Assembly (NCBI GenBank): GCA_945870475.1
Contig: CAMBSR010000069.1
Coordinates: 1-10,013 of the forward strand
Source: Phycisphaera mikurensis NBRC 102666
GTDB taxonomy: Bacteria > Planctomycetota > Phycisphaerae > Phycisphaerales > SM1A02
Direction of reading: 5' to 3'
DNA: 10,013 bases
Position 1 is the stretch's first letter; every line of letters begins with the position of its first letter. Below, piece by piece: positions 1 to 6,867 of this stretch. A program made the position numbers and the translations under genes. The notes beneath the pieces are model-generated. The model had not been told where the DNA came from, did no database searches, and was given only the letters and a program-made list of their open reading frames with translations.

Positions 1-147
1 CGCGCCGGGCGCGACGCCGTTCTGCTGCATGAACTCGGGGAGGACGATGGGATCATCCTCGCGCTCGACGAGACCGTCTGAAAATTGCCTGATTCGACCC
101 TCTGGAGAGCCCTTCATGGCTTCGAGGATGCCGCTGACCACTGTCAT
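1..147 (-). CDS. Partial hypothetical protein, N-terminus only
   Basis: The first 49 codons of a leftward gene that continues beyond base 1. The frame is open from ATG 147 to the window edge. It begins MTVVSGILEAMKGSPEGRI and contains an acidic stretch (VEREDDP) followed by a hydrophobic/proline segment. I do not recognise the family, and there is no signal peptide or membrane segment in the visible part. The start is well supported: TGAGGAAC lies 5 nt upstream, the same octamer at the same distance as before the gene at 5042. A promoter-like sequence further upstream (254-283) suggests transcription separate from psuG, which ends 160 nt upstream in the same direction. Function cannot be assigned from 49 residues; that it is a real gene is fairly likely from the ribosome binding site and open frame. 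Confidence 0.65.
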   Translation of the reverse strand, partial: MTVVSGILEAMKGSPEGRIRQFSDGLVEREDDPIVLPEFMQQNGVAPGA

Positions 148-152
148 GAATT

Positions 153-160
153 GTTCCTCA
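153..160 (-). promoter_or_regulatory. Shine-Dalgarno site of the partial left-edge gene
   Basis: On the minus strand this reads TGAGGAAC, followed by 5 nt and ATG at 147. The core GAGGA complements the 16S rRNA 3' end at normal spacing. It decides the start of a gene otherwise too truncated to judge. Confidence 0.7.
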
Positions 161-173
161 CGCCGGGACGGGT

Positions 174-187
174 GATGCATGTGCATC
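174..187. repeat. Short inverted repeat in the leader of the left-edge gene
   Basis: GATGCA-TG-TGCATC is a perfect 6-bp dyad with a 2-nt centre, 27 nt upstream of the ATG at 147. It lies between the putative promoter (254-283) and the ribosome binding site, so it could be an operator half-site pair. A dyad this short can arise by chance. Confidence 0.3.
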
Positions 188-253
188 GCACCGTGGGGTG
201 TTCCACCGTTCCGGGCTGTGCTTTGGGAGTCGCATCGGTGACGCGACGGCCGA

Positions 254-283
254 ATTGTAACTCAGGAAGCGACCGCGGGCCAA
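254..283 (-). promoter_or_regulatory. Candidate sigma-70-type promoter for the left-edge gene
   Basis: Read leftward, TTGGCC (278-283) is followed by an 18-nt spacer and TACAAT (254-259). The -10 matches TATAAT at 5 of 6 positions and the -35 matches TTGACA at 4 of 6. The predicted transcript would start near 247 and carry a leader of about 100 nt. It lies just after the psuG stop, so the left-edge gene can be expressed apart from psuG. Sequence match only. Confidence 0.45.
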
Positions 284-307
284 CCAATCCGGCATTTGGC
301 CGCGATT

Positions 308-1288
<981 letters not shown>

Positions 1289-1291
1289 GCG

Positions 1292-1456
1292 TCAGCGCCT
1301 GCGCGTGCGGACCACGCCGCCGAGGCGCTTCATGGGCATGGACGAAGGCACGATGCCGCCGGGGAAGGCGTTCGGGTCCTGGGCGCGTTCGGCAGGCGGC
1401 GCGTCGGCGACGGCCAGGCGGCTCTTCGCGTTGGCGGATTCCTGGCGGCGGCGCTA
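1292..1456 (-). other. In-frame coding continuation of the helicase beyond a TAG codon
   Basis: After the helicase TAG (1454-1456) the same frame remains open for 53 codons to TGA at 1292-1294. About 49 of the 53 codons end in G or C, as in the real genes here. The segment reads as a polar tail: RRRQESANAKSRL at the start, a Pro/Ala-rich middle with DPNAFPGG, and a basic end KRLGGVVRTRRR. Basic, disordered C-terminal tails are common in DEAD-box helicases and bind RNA. The TGA sits 3 nt before the psuG ATG, typical operon spacing, whereas the TAG leaves an otherwise unexplained 165-nt gap. I infer the gene originally ended at 1292. A single base change from a sense codon such as TAC or CAG would explain the TAG; a sequencing error or readthrough are alternatives. 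Confidence 0.7.
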
Positions 1457-2641
1457 CTCGGCCTCGCGGTAGCTGGCGACGTCGGCCGGGATCGGGCCCG
1501 GAACGAAGTCGGGGTACTGCTTCTGCGGGATCTCGATGTTGGCGAGCATCTCGATGTTCGAGAGGAGGTCGCCCTGGTCGGGCTGGACGAAGGTCCATGC
1601 CACGCCGCCGCGGCCGGCGCGCGCGGTGCGGCCGATGCGGTGGATGTAGACCTCGGGATCCTCGGGAACGTCGTAGTTGATGACGTGGCTGATGTCGTCC
1701 ACGTCCAGGCCGCGCGAGGCCAGGTCGCTGGCGACGAGCACGCTGAGCTTGCCGCCGCGCAGCTTGTCCATGACCGTGTCGCGCTTGGTCTGGTACATGT
1801 CGCCGTGCATGGCATGCGATTCGATGCCGTGCTTCGTGAGGTATTCGGCCACCTGGTCCACGGTCTTCTTCATGCGGCAGAAGACCACGGTCAGGGCCGG
1901 TTCCTCGTGCTGCAGCAGGTGGTGGATCAGTCGCTTCTTGTCCCAGGGTTCCACGGTCAGCCAGCTCTGGTCGACGGCCGCCACCGTGAGGCTCTTCTCG
2001 GTGGTGACGATCTTCTCCGGGTTCCGCATGTAGCTGCGGGCCAGCTTCTCGATGTCGGGGCTGATGGTGGCGCTGACGAAGATCGTCTGCGGGTGCTGCT
2101 TCATCGCGCCCAGGATCTTGCGGATGTCGTCCCGGAAGCCGATGTCGAGCATGCGGTCGACCTCGTCCAGGATGGCCAGCTTGACCCGGTCGTAGGGCAG
2201 CATGCCGCGGGCGTGCATGTCCATGACGCGGCCGGGGGTGCCGACGATGATGGCCGGGCCACGCTCGAGGCCCTTGGCCTGGGTCTTGATGGGCTTGCCG
2301 CCGTAGACCGGGAGCGCCTTGAGGCCGGTGTGGCCGCCAAGCTCCTCGACCTCGCGGCAGACCTGGATGGCCAGCTCGCGGGTGGGGACCAGGATGAGGG
2401 CGGCGAATTCGTCCTTGGGGGTGAGCAGGCCGAGGGTGGGCAGGCTGAAGGCGGCCGTCTTGCCGGTGCCGGTCTTGGCCTGGCCGAGCACGTCCTTGCC
2501 GCTCATGGCGACCGGGATGAGCGCCGCCTGGATCTTGGTGGGGTGCTTGAAGCCGGCGGCTTCGATGCCCTTGAGGACCGACTCGGGGAGGCCGAGGTCG
2601 GCGAAGGTCTTGGTGGTGTCGAACGTCTCGCTGCTGACCAT
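1454..2641 (-). CDS. DEAD-box ATP-dependent RNA helicase (DEVD variant)
   Basis: A cytosolic ATP-driven RNA helicase or remodeller for ribosome assembly or RNA turnover; which one cannot be told from sequence. In 395 residues it shows the full motif set: F13 and Q38 of the Q motif, AKTGTGKT at 55-62 (Walker A), PTRELA at 86-91, TPGRVMD at 135-141, motif II DEVD at 159-162, SAT at 190-192, VVFC in motif IV, ASRGLDVDD (V) and HRIGRTARAGRGG at 334-346 (VI). Motif II has Val where DEAD proteins have Ala. The ATG at 2641 is chosen because the Q motif starts 12 residues later; the open frame upstream to 2944 overlaps alr antisense and reads as noise. No good ribosome site precedes it. The protein stops at TAG 1454-1456, but coding sequence continues in frame to 1292, so the C-terminal tail seems cut off. 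Confidence 0.92.
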   Translation of the reverse strand: MVSSETFDTTKTFADLGLPESVLKGIEAAGFKHPTKIQAALIPVAMSGKDVLGQAKTGTGKTAAFSLPTLGLLTPKDEFAALILVPTRELAIQVCREVEELGGHTGLKALPVYGGKPIKTQAKGLERGPAIIVGTPGRVMDMHARGMLPYDRVKLAILDEVDRMLDIGFRDDIRKILGAMKQHPQTIFVSATISPDIEKLARSYMRNPEKIVTTEKSLTVAAVDQSWLTVEPWDKKRLIHHLLQHEEPALTVVFCRMKKTVDQVAEYLTKHGIESHAMHGDMYQTKRDTVMDKLRGGKLSVLVASDLASRGLDVDDISHVINYDVPEDPEVYIHRIGRTARAGRGGVAWTFVQPDQGDLLSNIEMLANIEIPQKQYPDFVPGPIPADVASYREAE

Positions 2642-2671
2642 TCCGTGGGGGCGTTTCTCTTCGGCGTGCGG

Positions 2672-2688
2672 ACCGGCCTCGGGCCGGT
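2672..2688 (-). repeat. Perfect stem-loop in the helicase 5' leader
   Basis: ACCGGCC, TCG and GGCCGGT form a 7-bp perfect stem with a 3-nt loop, 31 nt upstream of the helicase ATG. In the leftward transcript it would be a stable GC hairpin without a following U-run, so not a terminator. It could be a cis-regulatory RNA structure or an operator dyad serving both divergent genes. Structure is seen directly; function is inference. Confidence 0.45.
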
Positions 2689-2705
2689 TATCGGTGGGGG
2701 CTTTT

Positions 2706-2735
2706 ATGGTAGGTTCCCCGGCAAGCCGATCGTAA
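2706..2735 (-). promoter_or_regulatory. Weak candidate promoter for the helicase
   Basis: Read leftward, TTACGA (2730-2735), an 18-nt spacer, then TACCAT (2706-2711). The -10 matches consensus at 4 of 6 positions and the -35 at only 3 of 6. It is listed because a promoter is expected in this 121-bp divergent gap and this is the best leftward match I found; I saw no convincing rightward promoter for alr. Confidence 0.2.
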
Positions 2736-2740
2736 CAGGC

Positions 2741-2766
2741 GGAAGGCACGGATGCCGCCCGCATGA
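2741..2766 (+). promoter_or_regulatory. Ribosome site and 4-codon leader ORF overlapping the alr start
   Basis: GGAAGG (2741-2746) is followed 5 nt later by ATG at 2752, opening a tiny frame M-P-P-A-stop. Its TGA (2764-2766) overlaps the alr ATG (2763-2765) in an ATGA arrangement typical of translational coupling. The same GGAAGG lies 16 nt from the alr ATG, too far for normal direct initiation. Ribosomes may therefore load on the mini-ORF and reinitiate at alr. A 4-codon frame can also occur by chance. Confidence 0.4.
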
Positions 2767-4037
2767 CCGACAACAGCACCATCTCCCTCGATTTCGATGC
2801 CGTTGACCACAATATGAAGGTGGTCCGGGATGCCGTGGGTCCGGGAGTCTTGATCAACGTGGTGGTGAAGGCCGATGCGTACGGCCTGGGGGCAGCACGC
2901 GTGGCGCGCCGTTTGGTGCAGGCCGGCGCTGCGATGCTCACCATCTACAGCCCGTCGCAGGCAGAGGCACTCGAGGGAGTTTCCGTGCCCGTGCTGGTGC
3001 TGCAGCCGGTGCGGCACCTCGACCGCGGCGGCGCGCTGCACTCGATGCTCGTGGCCGGCAAGCTGCACCTGGTGGTGCATGACATCCACCACGTGGCGGA
3101 ACTCATCGTGCTCGCGCACGAGCACGGCGTGACGCTGCCGGTGCACCTGGAAGTGGACACCGGTCTTGCGCGCGGCGGCTGCAGTCCCGACGACGCGGCG
3201 CGGATCCTGCAGGCGGTGGCTGCCACTCCGGCGCTCTCGCTCGCCGGGGTCATGACGCACTTCTCGCACGCCAAGACCAGCGCCGAGCGCTGCAGTGCGC
3301 AGATGCGCGCGTTCGATCTCTTCGTCGATTCGCACCGTGCGCTCATTCCGCCGGAGTGCATGATCCATGCAGCCAGCACGTACGCATCGCTCCGCGGCGC
3401 GGCCATGCATGCGGGCATGGTGCGCGTGGGAATCGCCTGGACCGGCTTCGCTGCCGATGGCCCGGAGGACGGCGACCGGCTCGAGGAGTGCGACGAATTC
3501 CGTGCCGTGGTGCGATGGACCAGCTCGCTGATCCACGTGCGGCGCGTGGCGCGCGGTACGTGCGTCGGCTACGGATGGAGCTGGACCGCGCGGCGCGATT
3601 CCACCATCGGCCTGGTGCCGGTGGGATACGCCGACGGATACCCGACGCTCTCCGCGCATTCCTCGCGCGCGGCGCATGACCAGGCCGAGCCGGCACGCTG
3701 GGTGCGCATCTCGGTGGGTGACTGGAGCGCGGAAGCGCCGGTGATCGGCGCGGTGAACATGGACCAGGTGTGCGTGGACCTCACGGGCCTCGAGCAGATG
3801 CTCGCCGACCTTCCCGGTGGCGGCATCGGTGCCGAGGTCGAGCTCTACGGCACCGATCGCGCTGGGCGCAATTACCTGCCGAGCGTCGCGGAGCGCGTGG
3901 GCATGCGCCCCTATGAACTGCTCTGCCGGCTCAATCCGCGCATTCCTCGCATGGTGGTCGAGGCGGCAGCGCCCCTCGGCCGCGTCGAGCAGGCGGCGTT
4001 CCGGCTGGCCGTGCGGGCTGCGCCGGACGTGCCCTGA
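2763..4037 (+). CDS. alr: Alanine racemase
   Basis: A cytosolic PLP enzyme interconverting L- and D-alanine, supplying D-alanine for peptidoglycan. Key features of the fold-type III family are present: VVVKADAYGLG at 33-43 with K36 as the PLP-binding lysine, HLEVDTGLARGG in the barrel, GVMTHFSHA, GMVRVGIAWTG, and CVGYG with Y270 as the second catalytic base. Further on are VPVGYADGYP, the substrate-loop-like VNMDQVCVDLT and the C-terminal YELLCRLNPRIPRMV. At 424 aa it is longer than the usual 360-380, with some 25 extra residues after the conserved C-terminus. The reading begins right at the beta-strand SLDF, so no N-terminal extension is expected, and the ATG overlaps the stop of a 4-codon leader ORF. 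It diverges from the helicase and is followed 98 nt later by mqnA in the same direction. Confidence 0.95.
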   Translation: MTDNSTISLDFDAVDHNMKVVRDAVGPGVLINVVVKADAYGLGAARVARRLVQAGAAMLTIYSPSQAEALEGVSVPVLVLQPVRHLDRGGALHSMLVAGKLHLVVHDIHHVAELIVLAHEHGVTLPVHLEVDTGLARGGCSPDDAARILQAVAATPALSLAGVMTHFSHAKTSAERCSAQMRAFDLFVDSHRALIPPECMIHAASTYASLRGAAMHAGMVRVGIAWTGFAADGPEDGDRLEECDEFRAVVRWTSSLIHVRRVARGTCVGYGWSWTARRDSTIGLVPVGYADGYPTLSAHSSRAAHDQAEPARWVRISVGDWSAEAPVIGAVNMDQVCVDLTGLEQMLADLPGGGIGAEVELYGTDRAGRNYLPSVAERVGMRPYELLCRLNPRIPRMVVEAAAPLGRVEQAAFRLAVRAAPDVP

Positions 4038-4047
4038 CGGCCCTGAA

Positions 4048-4059
4048 GGCGCCGGCGCC
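4048..4059. repeat. 12-bp GC palindrome after alr
   Basis: GGCGCCGGCGCC is perfectly self-complementary and lies 10 nt after the alr stop. It could fold as a small hairpin or be a protein-binding dyad, but it has no U-run and such strings occur by chance in GC-rich DNA. Confidence 0.25.
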
Positions 4060-4098
4060 GGAATCCGTCCGTTGAACATCGAATCCCCGTGCCTGGGG

Positions 4099-4129
4099 TT
4101 GGCCGCAGAAGCGCCTGCCTGAATACGCT
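4099..4129 (+). promoter_or_regulatory. Candidate promoter for mqnA, possibly leaderless
   Basis: TTGGCC (4099-4104), a 19-nt spacer and TACGCT (4124-4129), which ends 6 nt before the ATG at 4136. No Shine-Dalgarno sequence is visible before that ATG. A -10 of the form TANNNT about 6-7 nt upstream of a start codon is the layout of leaderless genes in several GC-rich bacteria. The TTGGCC also appears in the candidate promoter at 278-283. The 19-nt spacer is long, so confidence is low. Confidence 0.3.
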
Positions 4130-4135
4130 TTCCGG

Positions 4136-5005
4136 ATGGCCGTTCTGTTGCCCGAGACCGATGCCCGCATCGCACCGCCCGCAGCGTGCGACTCCATGCG
4201 CGTGGGAGTGGTGCGTTACCTGAACACGCTGCCGCTCATCGACGGGCTCGCCGGCCTGCAGGGCTGCACGCTGGTGCCCGATGTCCCGGCACGCCTCATC
4301 GATCGCCTCATGGCGCGCGAGGTGGACGTGGCGCTCTGCTCGGTGATCGACGCGGTGCGTGCGCCGGAGCCGGTGCTGATCGTGCCGGTGGGCATGCTCG
4401 GCTGCTGCGGACCCACGATGACCGTGCGCCTCTACGCGCGCACGCCATGGGCCGAGGTGCGCACGGTGGCCGCCGATACCGACAGCCACACGTCGCGCGC
4501 GCTGGCCGAGCTGATCCTCCGCAACCGCAAGCGCGCGCAGCCGACGTTCGTCGACTTCGACCATGCCTCCGGTGCGCTCGACCCGGGGACCGACGCCATG
4601 CTCCTGATCGGCGACAAGGTGATCAATGACGCTCCTCCGGTGGCGGCGTGGCCGCACCAGCTTGACCTCGGCGAGGAGTGGCACGCGTGGACCGGGCTGC
4701 CGTTCGTCTTCGCCACCTGGCTGGTGCGCGCGGACGCGGACGAGGCGACGCGTGCCCGCGTGCGCACCGCGGCACGTGTGCTGGACCACCAGCGCCGGCA
4801 CAACGCCGGCCGCATCGAGGGGATCGTGGCACGCGAGGCCACGCCCCACCGCTGGCCGGCGGACCTGGCCACGGACTACCTGCGCGACCTCCTTCGCTTC
4901 GACCTGGATGACCAGGCGCGCGCGGGATTGGCGCGTTACCTGCAGGAATGCCACGCCCACGGCCTGGCGCCCGCGCCCGCTGCGCCTGCCGATTTCCCGT
5001 GGTGA
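4136..5005 (+). CDS. mqnA: Chorismate dehydratase MqnA (futalosine pathway)
   Basis: MqnA dehydrates chorismate to 3-[(1-carboxyvinyl)oxy]benzoate, the first committed step of the futalosine route to menaquinone. Family marks are VVRYLNTLPL at 25-34, a VDVALCSV strand at 63-70, DSHTSRAL at 116-123, LIGDKVI at 157-163, DLGEEW at 177-182 and TGLPFVFATW at 186-195. The fold resembles periplasmic substrate-binding proteins, but there is no signal peptide, consistent with a cytosolic enzyme. The 289-aa length fits the family. The start is uncertain: M21 (4196) begins directly at the conserved strand, while ATG 4136 adds a 20-residue tail of ordinary look; neither has a Shine-Dalgarno, and 4136 has a promoter-like box just upstream. 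No other futalosine-pathway gene is in view. The sigma-like gene follows after 36 nt, so the two are probably cotranscribed. Confidence 0.93.
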   Translation: MAVLLPETDARIAPPAACDSMRVGVVRYLNTLPLIDGLAGLQGCTLVPDVPARLIDRLMAREVDVALCSVIDAVRAPEPVLIVPVGMLGCCGPTMTVRLYARTPWAEVRTVAADTDSHTSRALAELILRNRKRAQPTFVDFDHASGALDPGTDAMLLIGDKVINDAPPVAAWPHQLDLGEEWHAWTGLPFVFATWLVRADADEATRARVRTAARVLDHQRRHNAGRIEGIVAREATPHRWPADLATDYLRDLLRFDLDDQARAGLARYLQECHAHGLAPAPAAPADFPW

Positions 5006-5028
5006 TTCCGCCGCCGCGCTCTGCGGCC

Positions 5029-5036
5029 TGAGGAAC
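5029..5036 (+). promoter_or_regulatory. Shine-Dalgarno site fixing the GTG start at 5042
   Basis: TGAGGAAC followed by 5 nt and GTG. It lies in the 36-nt gap after the mqnA stop and supports GTG 5042 over the internal ATG at 5342. The octamer and spacing equal those before the left-edge gene. Confidence 0.75.
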
Positions 5037-5041
5037 GAACC

Positions 5042-6721
5042 GTGCCCATTGCCGCGAAGTTCCGCACCGCCTGCATCGCGCGCCTCTGGGAGGGCACGCG
5101 CTTCGCGGACGCACGTGCGCGTGTGCGCATGCTTGCGGATGCGGAAGCGTTCGTGCGAGACATCGATGCGGGCGCGGAGTATCCGGAGGAACTCGTCGTC
5201 GATCGCGTGACGCGGTACCGGCCCGAGGAAGTGGACATGGGATCCGTGGTGCAGGGCCATGACCTGCTCCATGACCTCACCGCATTCATCCTGCGCCTGA
5301 GTCGTCGCGATCCGCCGGATGCTGCAGCGCGTGGCGGTGCGATGGAAGCGAAGGACGCAGCGGTTTCGCTCGGTGTCTCGGCGCGCACGCTGGCGCGGTT
5401 CCGCGAGTCGGGGCTGGTCATGCACCACGTGCGCTCTGGCGATGGCCGCGTGCGCGTGGCGTGCTTCCCCGATGCGCTGGATTCGTTCCGCGCGCGGAGC
5501 TCGGTGCGCGTCGAGCGGGCGGGGCGGACGGTGCGCGTGGGCGAGGCGGAACGCGAGGCGATGATCCGGCGTGCGGTGGCCGTGTGCGGCGGTGCAGAGG
5601 CGGAGGTCGGCGAAGGACACGTGCGCGGTTCGGCGCGATCGCTGTCGCTCCATGCGCTCGCCATGCAGCTGGCGCCGGCGTTCGGTTGCAGCGTGCGCAC
5701 GGCCCGCACGCTGCTCGAGGGCGACTGCCGCGTGGCGGACGCATTGCGTGCAGCGGGGCGGGGGGCCGTGGCGGCATCGCCGCGCGGCGCGGCGTGGACC
5801 CGCGCGTTCGCGGCGCGGGCCGCGGGGCTGGGGTTCACGTCCACGGAGGTCGCGGGGCACCTGGAAATCGGCGAGGGCGCGGCAGCCCGCGCGGCGCTGC
5901 GCGGACGGGTGGAGCGGCTGGCAGCGGCGCTGGCGGGCCTGCGCGTTGCGCCGCTCCCGGTGTTCCTGCTGCCGGGTGCCGAGGAGTCGATCCTGGCGCC
6001 GCCGGTGGTCCGCAGCGGTCTTCCTGTTGGTCCCGCACGGATGCCCGAGCCGGCCGTCGCGCGTGCGGACCGGGCGCGGACGCGCGAGGACGCTGCGCTG
6101 GCGGTGGCGTTCCGCTTCCTGTCCTGGCGCGCGCGGGAGGCATTGGCGCGGCTTCCGAAATCCCCGGCTGCACATGCACTGGACGCGTTGGAGCGCGACC
6201 TCCGCTGGGCGCAGCGCCTCAAGCGCGCACTGGTCGAGCATGCGCTGCCGGCGGCGCTGGTGCCGTGCGTGCAGCGGCTCGGTCGTTCATGGGGTGACGT
6301 GCCGCTGCCGCTCCGCATGCGGTGGACGGCGTTCGCGGCGCGTGAATGCGCGCATGCGCTGGACTTCGGCGGCCAATCCTCGGTGGCCATCGAGGACCTG
6401 CGGCCCGCGCAGCTGGCCGCGCATGCCGTCGAGCGCGCGATCGCGCGCGGTGGGCCGGAGTTTGCGCCCGCCAACGGCGACGGACCCGAAGCACTCGATG
6501 ATGCGCTGGCCCGGTGCGTGCCGTGGTGGCACGCGGTGTGCGCGGGGGACGGGTGGCAGGCGATCGCCGCGCGTCGTCCGCCCGACGCGGCGCGCGTACT
6601 CACGCTGCGCTACGGCCTCGATGGGGCGGCGCCGTGCACCCTCGAGGAGATCGCTCGCGAGCTGCGGACTTCGGCATCGCTCGCCGCAGCGGCGTGGTAC
6701 GCGGCAATGCGCGGGCGTTGA
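5042..6721 (+). CDS. Sigma-70-like multi-HTH protein with eroded core regions
   Basis: A 559-residue Ala/Arg-rich protein starting at GTG with a strong ribosome site. The N-terminus (ARLWEGTRFAD, then EYPEELVVDRVTRYRP near 47-62) resembles, from memory, planctomycete sigma-70-like proteins. Residues 101-149 look like a MerR/excisionase-type HTH (AKDAAVSLGVSARTLARFRE). Two further HTH-like segments lie near 202-228 (ALAMQLAPAFGCSVRTARTLL) and 265-293 (FTSTEVAGHLEIGEGAAARAA). Residues 378-415 resemble sigma region 2.1 (RDLRWAQRLKRALVEHALP). The C-terminal 45 residues resemble region 4: VLTLRYGLDG then CTLEEIARELRTS. The region 2.2-2.4 core (EGN..L..A..KFD..RG..FSTYA) is not visible, and the usual recognition helix (RVRQIE) is replaced by an Ala-rich LAAAAWYAA. 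It may act as a DNA-binding regulator or bind RNA polymerase without initiating. No signal peptide or membrane segment. Confidence 0.6.
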   Translation: MPIAAKFRTACIARLWEGTRFADARARVRMLADAEAFVRDIDAGAEYPEELVVDRVTRYRPEEVDMGSVVQGHDLLHDLTAFILRLSRRDPPDAAARGGAMEAKDAAVSLGVSARTLARFRESGLVMHHVRSGDGRVRVACFPDALDSFRARSSVRVERAGRTVRVGEAEREAMIRRAVAVCGGAEAEVGEGHVRGSARSLSLHALAMQLAPAFGCSVRTARTLLEGDCRVADALRAAGRGAVAASPRGAAWTRAFAARAAGLGFTSTEVAGHLEIGEGAAARAALRGRVERLAAALAGLRVAPLPVFLLPGAEESILAPPVVRSGLPVGPARMPEPAVARADRARTREDAALAVAFRFLSWRAREALARLPKSPAAHALDALERDLRWAQRLKRALVEHALPAALVPCVQRLGRSWGDVPLPLRMRWTAFAARECAHALDFGGQSSVAIEDLRPAQLAAHAVERAIARGGPEFAPANGDGPEALDDALARCVPWWHAVCAGDGWQAIAARRPPDAARVLTLRYGLDGAAPCTLEEIARELRTSASLAAAAWYAAMRGR

Positions 6722-6739
6722 GGCATCCGGGACATGCCT
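6721..6739 (+). repeat. Small inverted repeat at the stop of the sigma-like gene
   Basis: AGGCAT, 7 nt, ATGCCT: a perfect 6-bp dyad beginning on the last base of the TGA stop. It could form a weak hairpin at the transcript end but lacks a U-run; the stronger hairpin at 6802-6830 is the better terminator. Confidence 0.25.
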
Positions 6740-6801
6740 GGGGCGTCGACGGTCCGTGCATCGCGCGCACGCGCGCACCGCGCTCATCACGCGCAAAAGC
6801 A

Positions 6802-6830
6802 CAGGAACCCGCGCATCGCGCGGGTTCCTG
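6802..6830 (-). terminator. Intrinsic terminator hairpin of rplM-rpsI, perhaps bidirectional
   Basis: Arms CAGGAACCCGCGC (6802-6814) and GCGCGGGTTCCTG (6818-6830) form a perfect 13-bp stem with a 3-nt loop. In the leftward transcript the stem is followed after 2 nt by CTTTTG (the AAAA at 6795-6798 on the plus strand), so it fits an intrinsic terminator 38 nt after the rpsI stop. In the rightward direction only GTTTC follows, so it may also slow transcription from the sigma-like gene, which converges here. Confidence 0.85.
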
Positions 6831-6867
6831 GGAGTTTCCTGCTTCGGGCAGTCCTGCCTCGGGCGCG

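Noticed and set aside
2642..2944. N-terminal extension of the helicase to ATG 2944
   Set aside because: The extra 101 residues overlap alr antisense and look like noise; the Q motif begins 12 residues after ATG 2641.
2688..4175. 495-codon leftward open frame
   Set aside because: Antisense to alr, which has intact catalytic residues; no family features in the reverse product.
3911..6241. 776-codon leftward open frame
   Set aside because: Antisense to the end of alr, mqnA and most of the sigma-like gene; Arg/His/Ala-rich and without motifs.
6750..6780. GCGC-rich alternating run between the sigma-like gene and the terminator, considered as a repeat or structured RNA
   Set aside because: Only low-complexity GC alternation; no unit repeats and no conserved RNA features visible.
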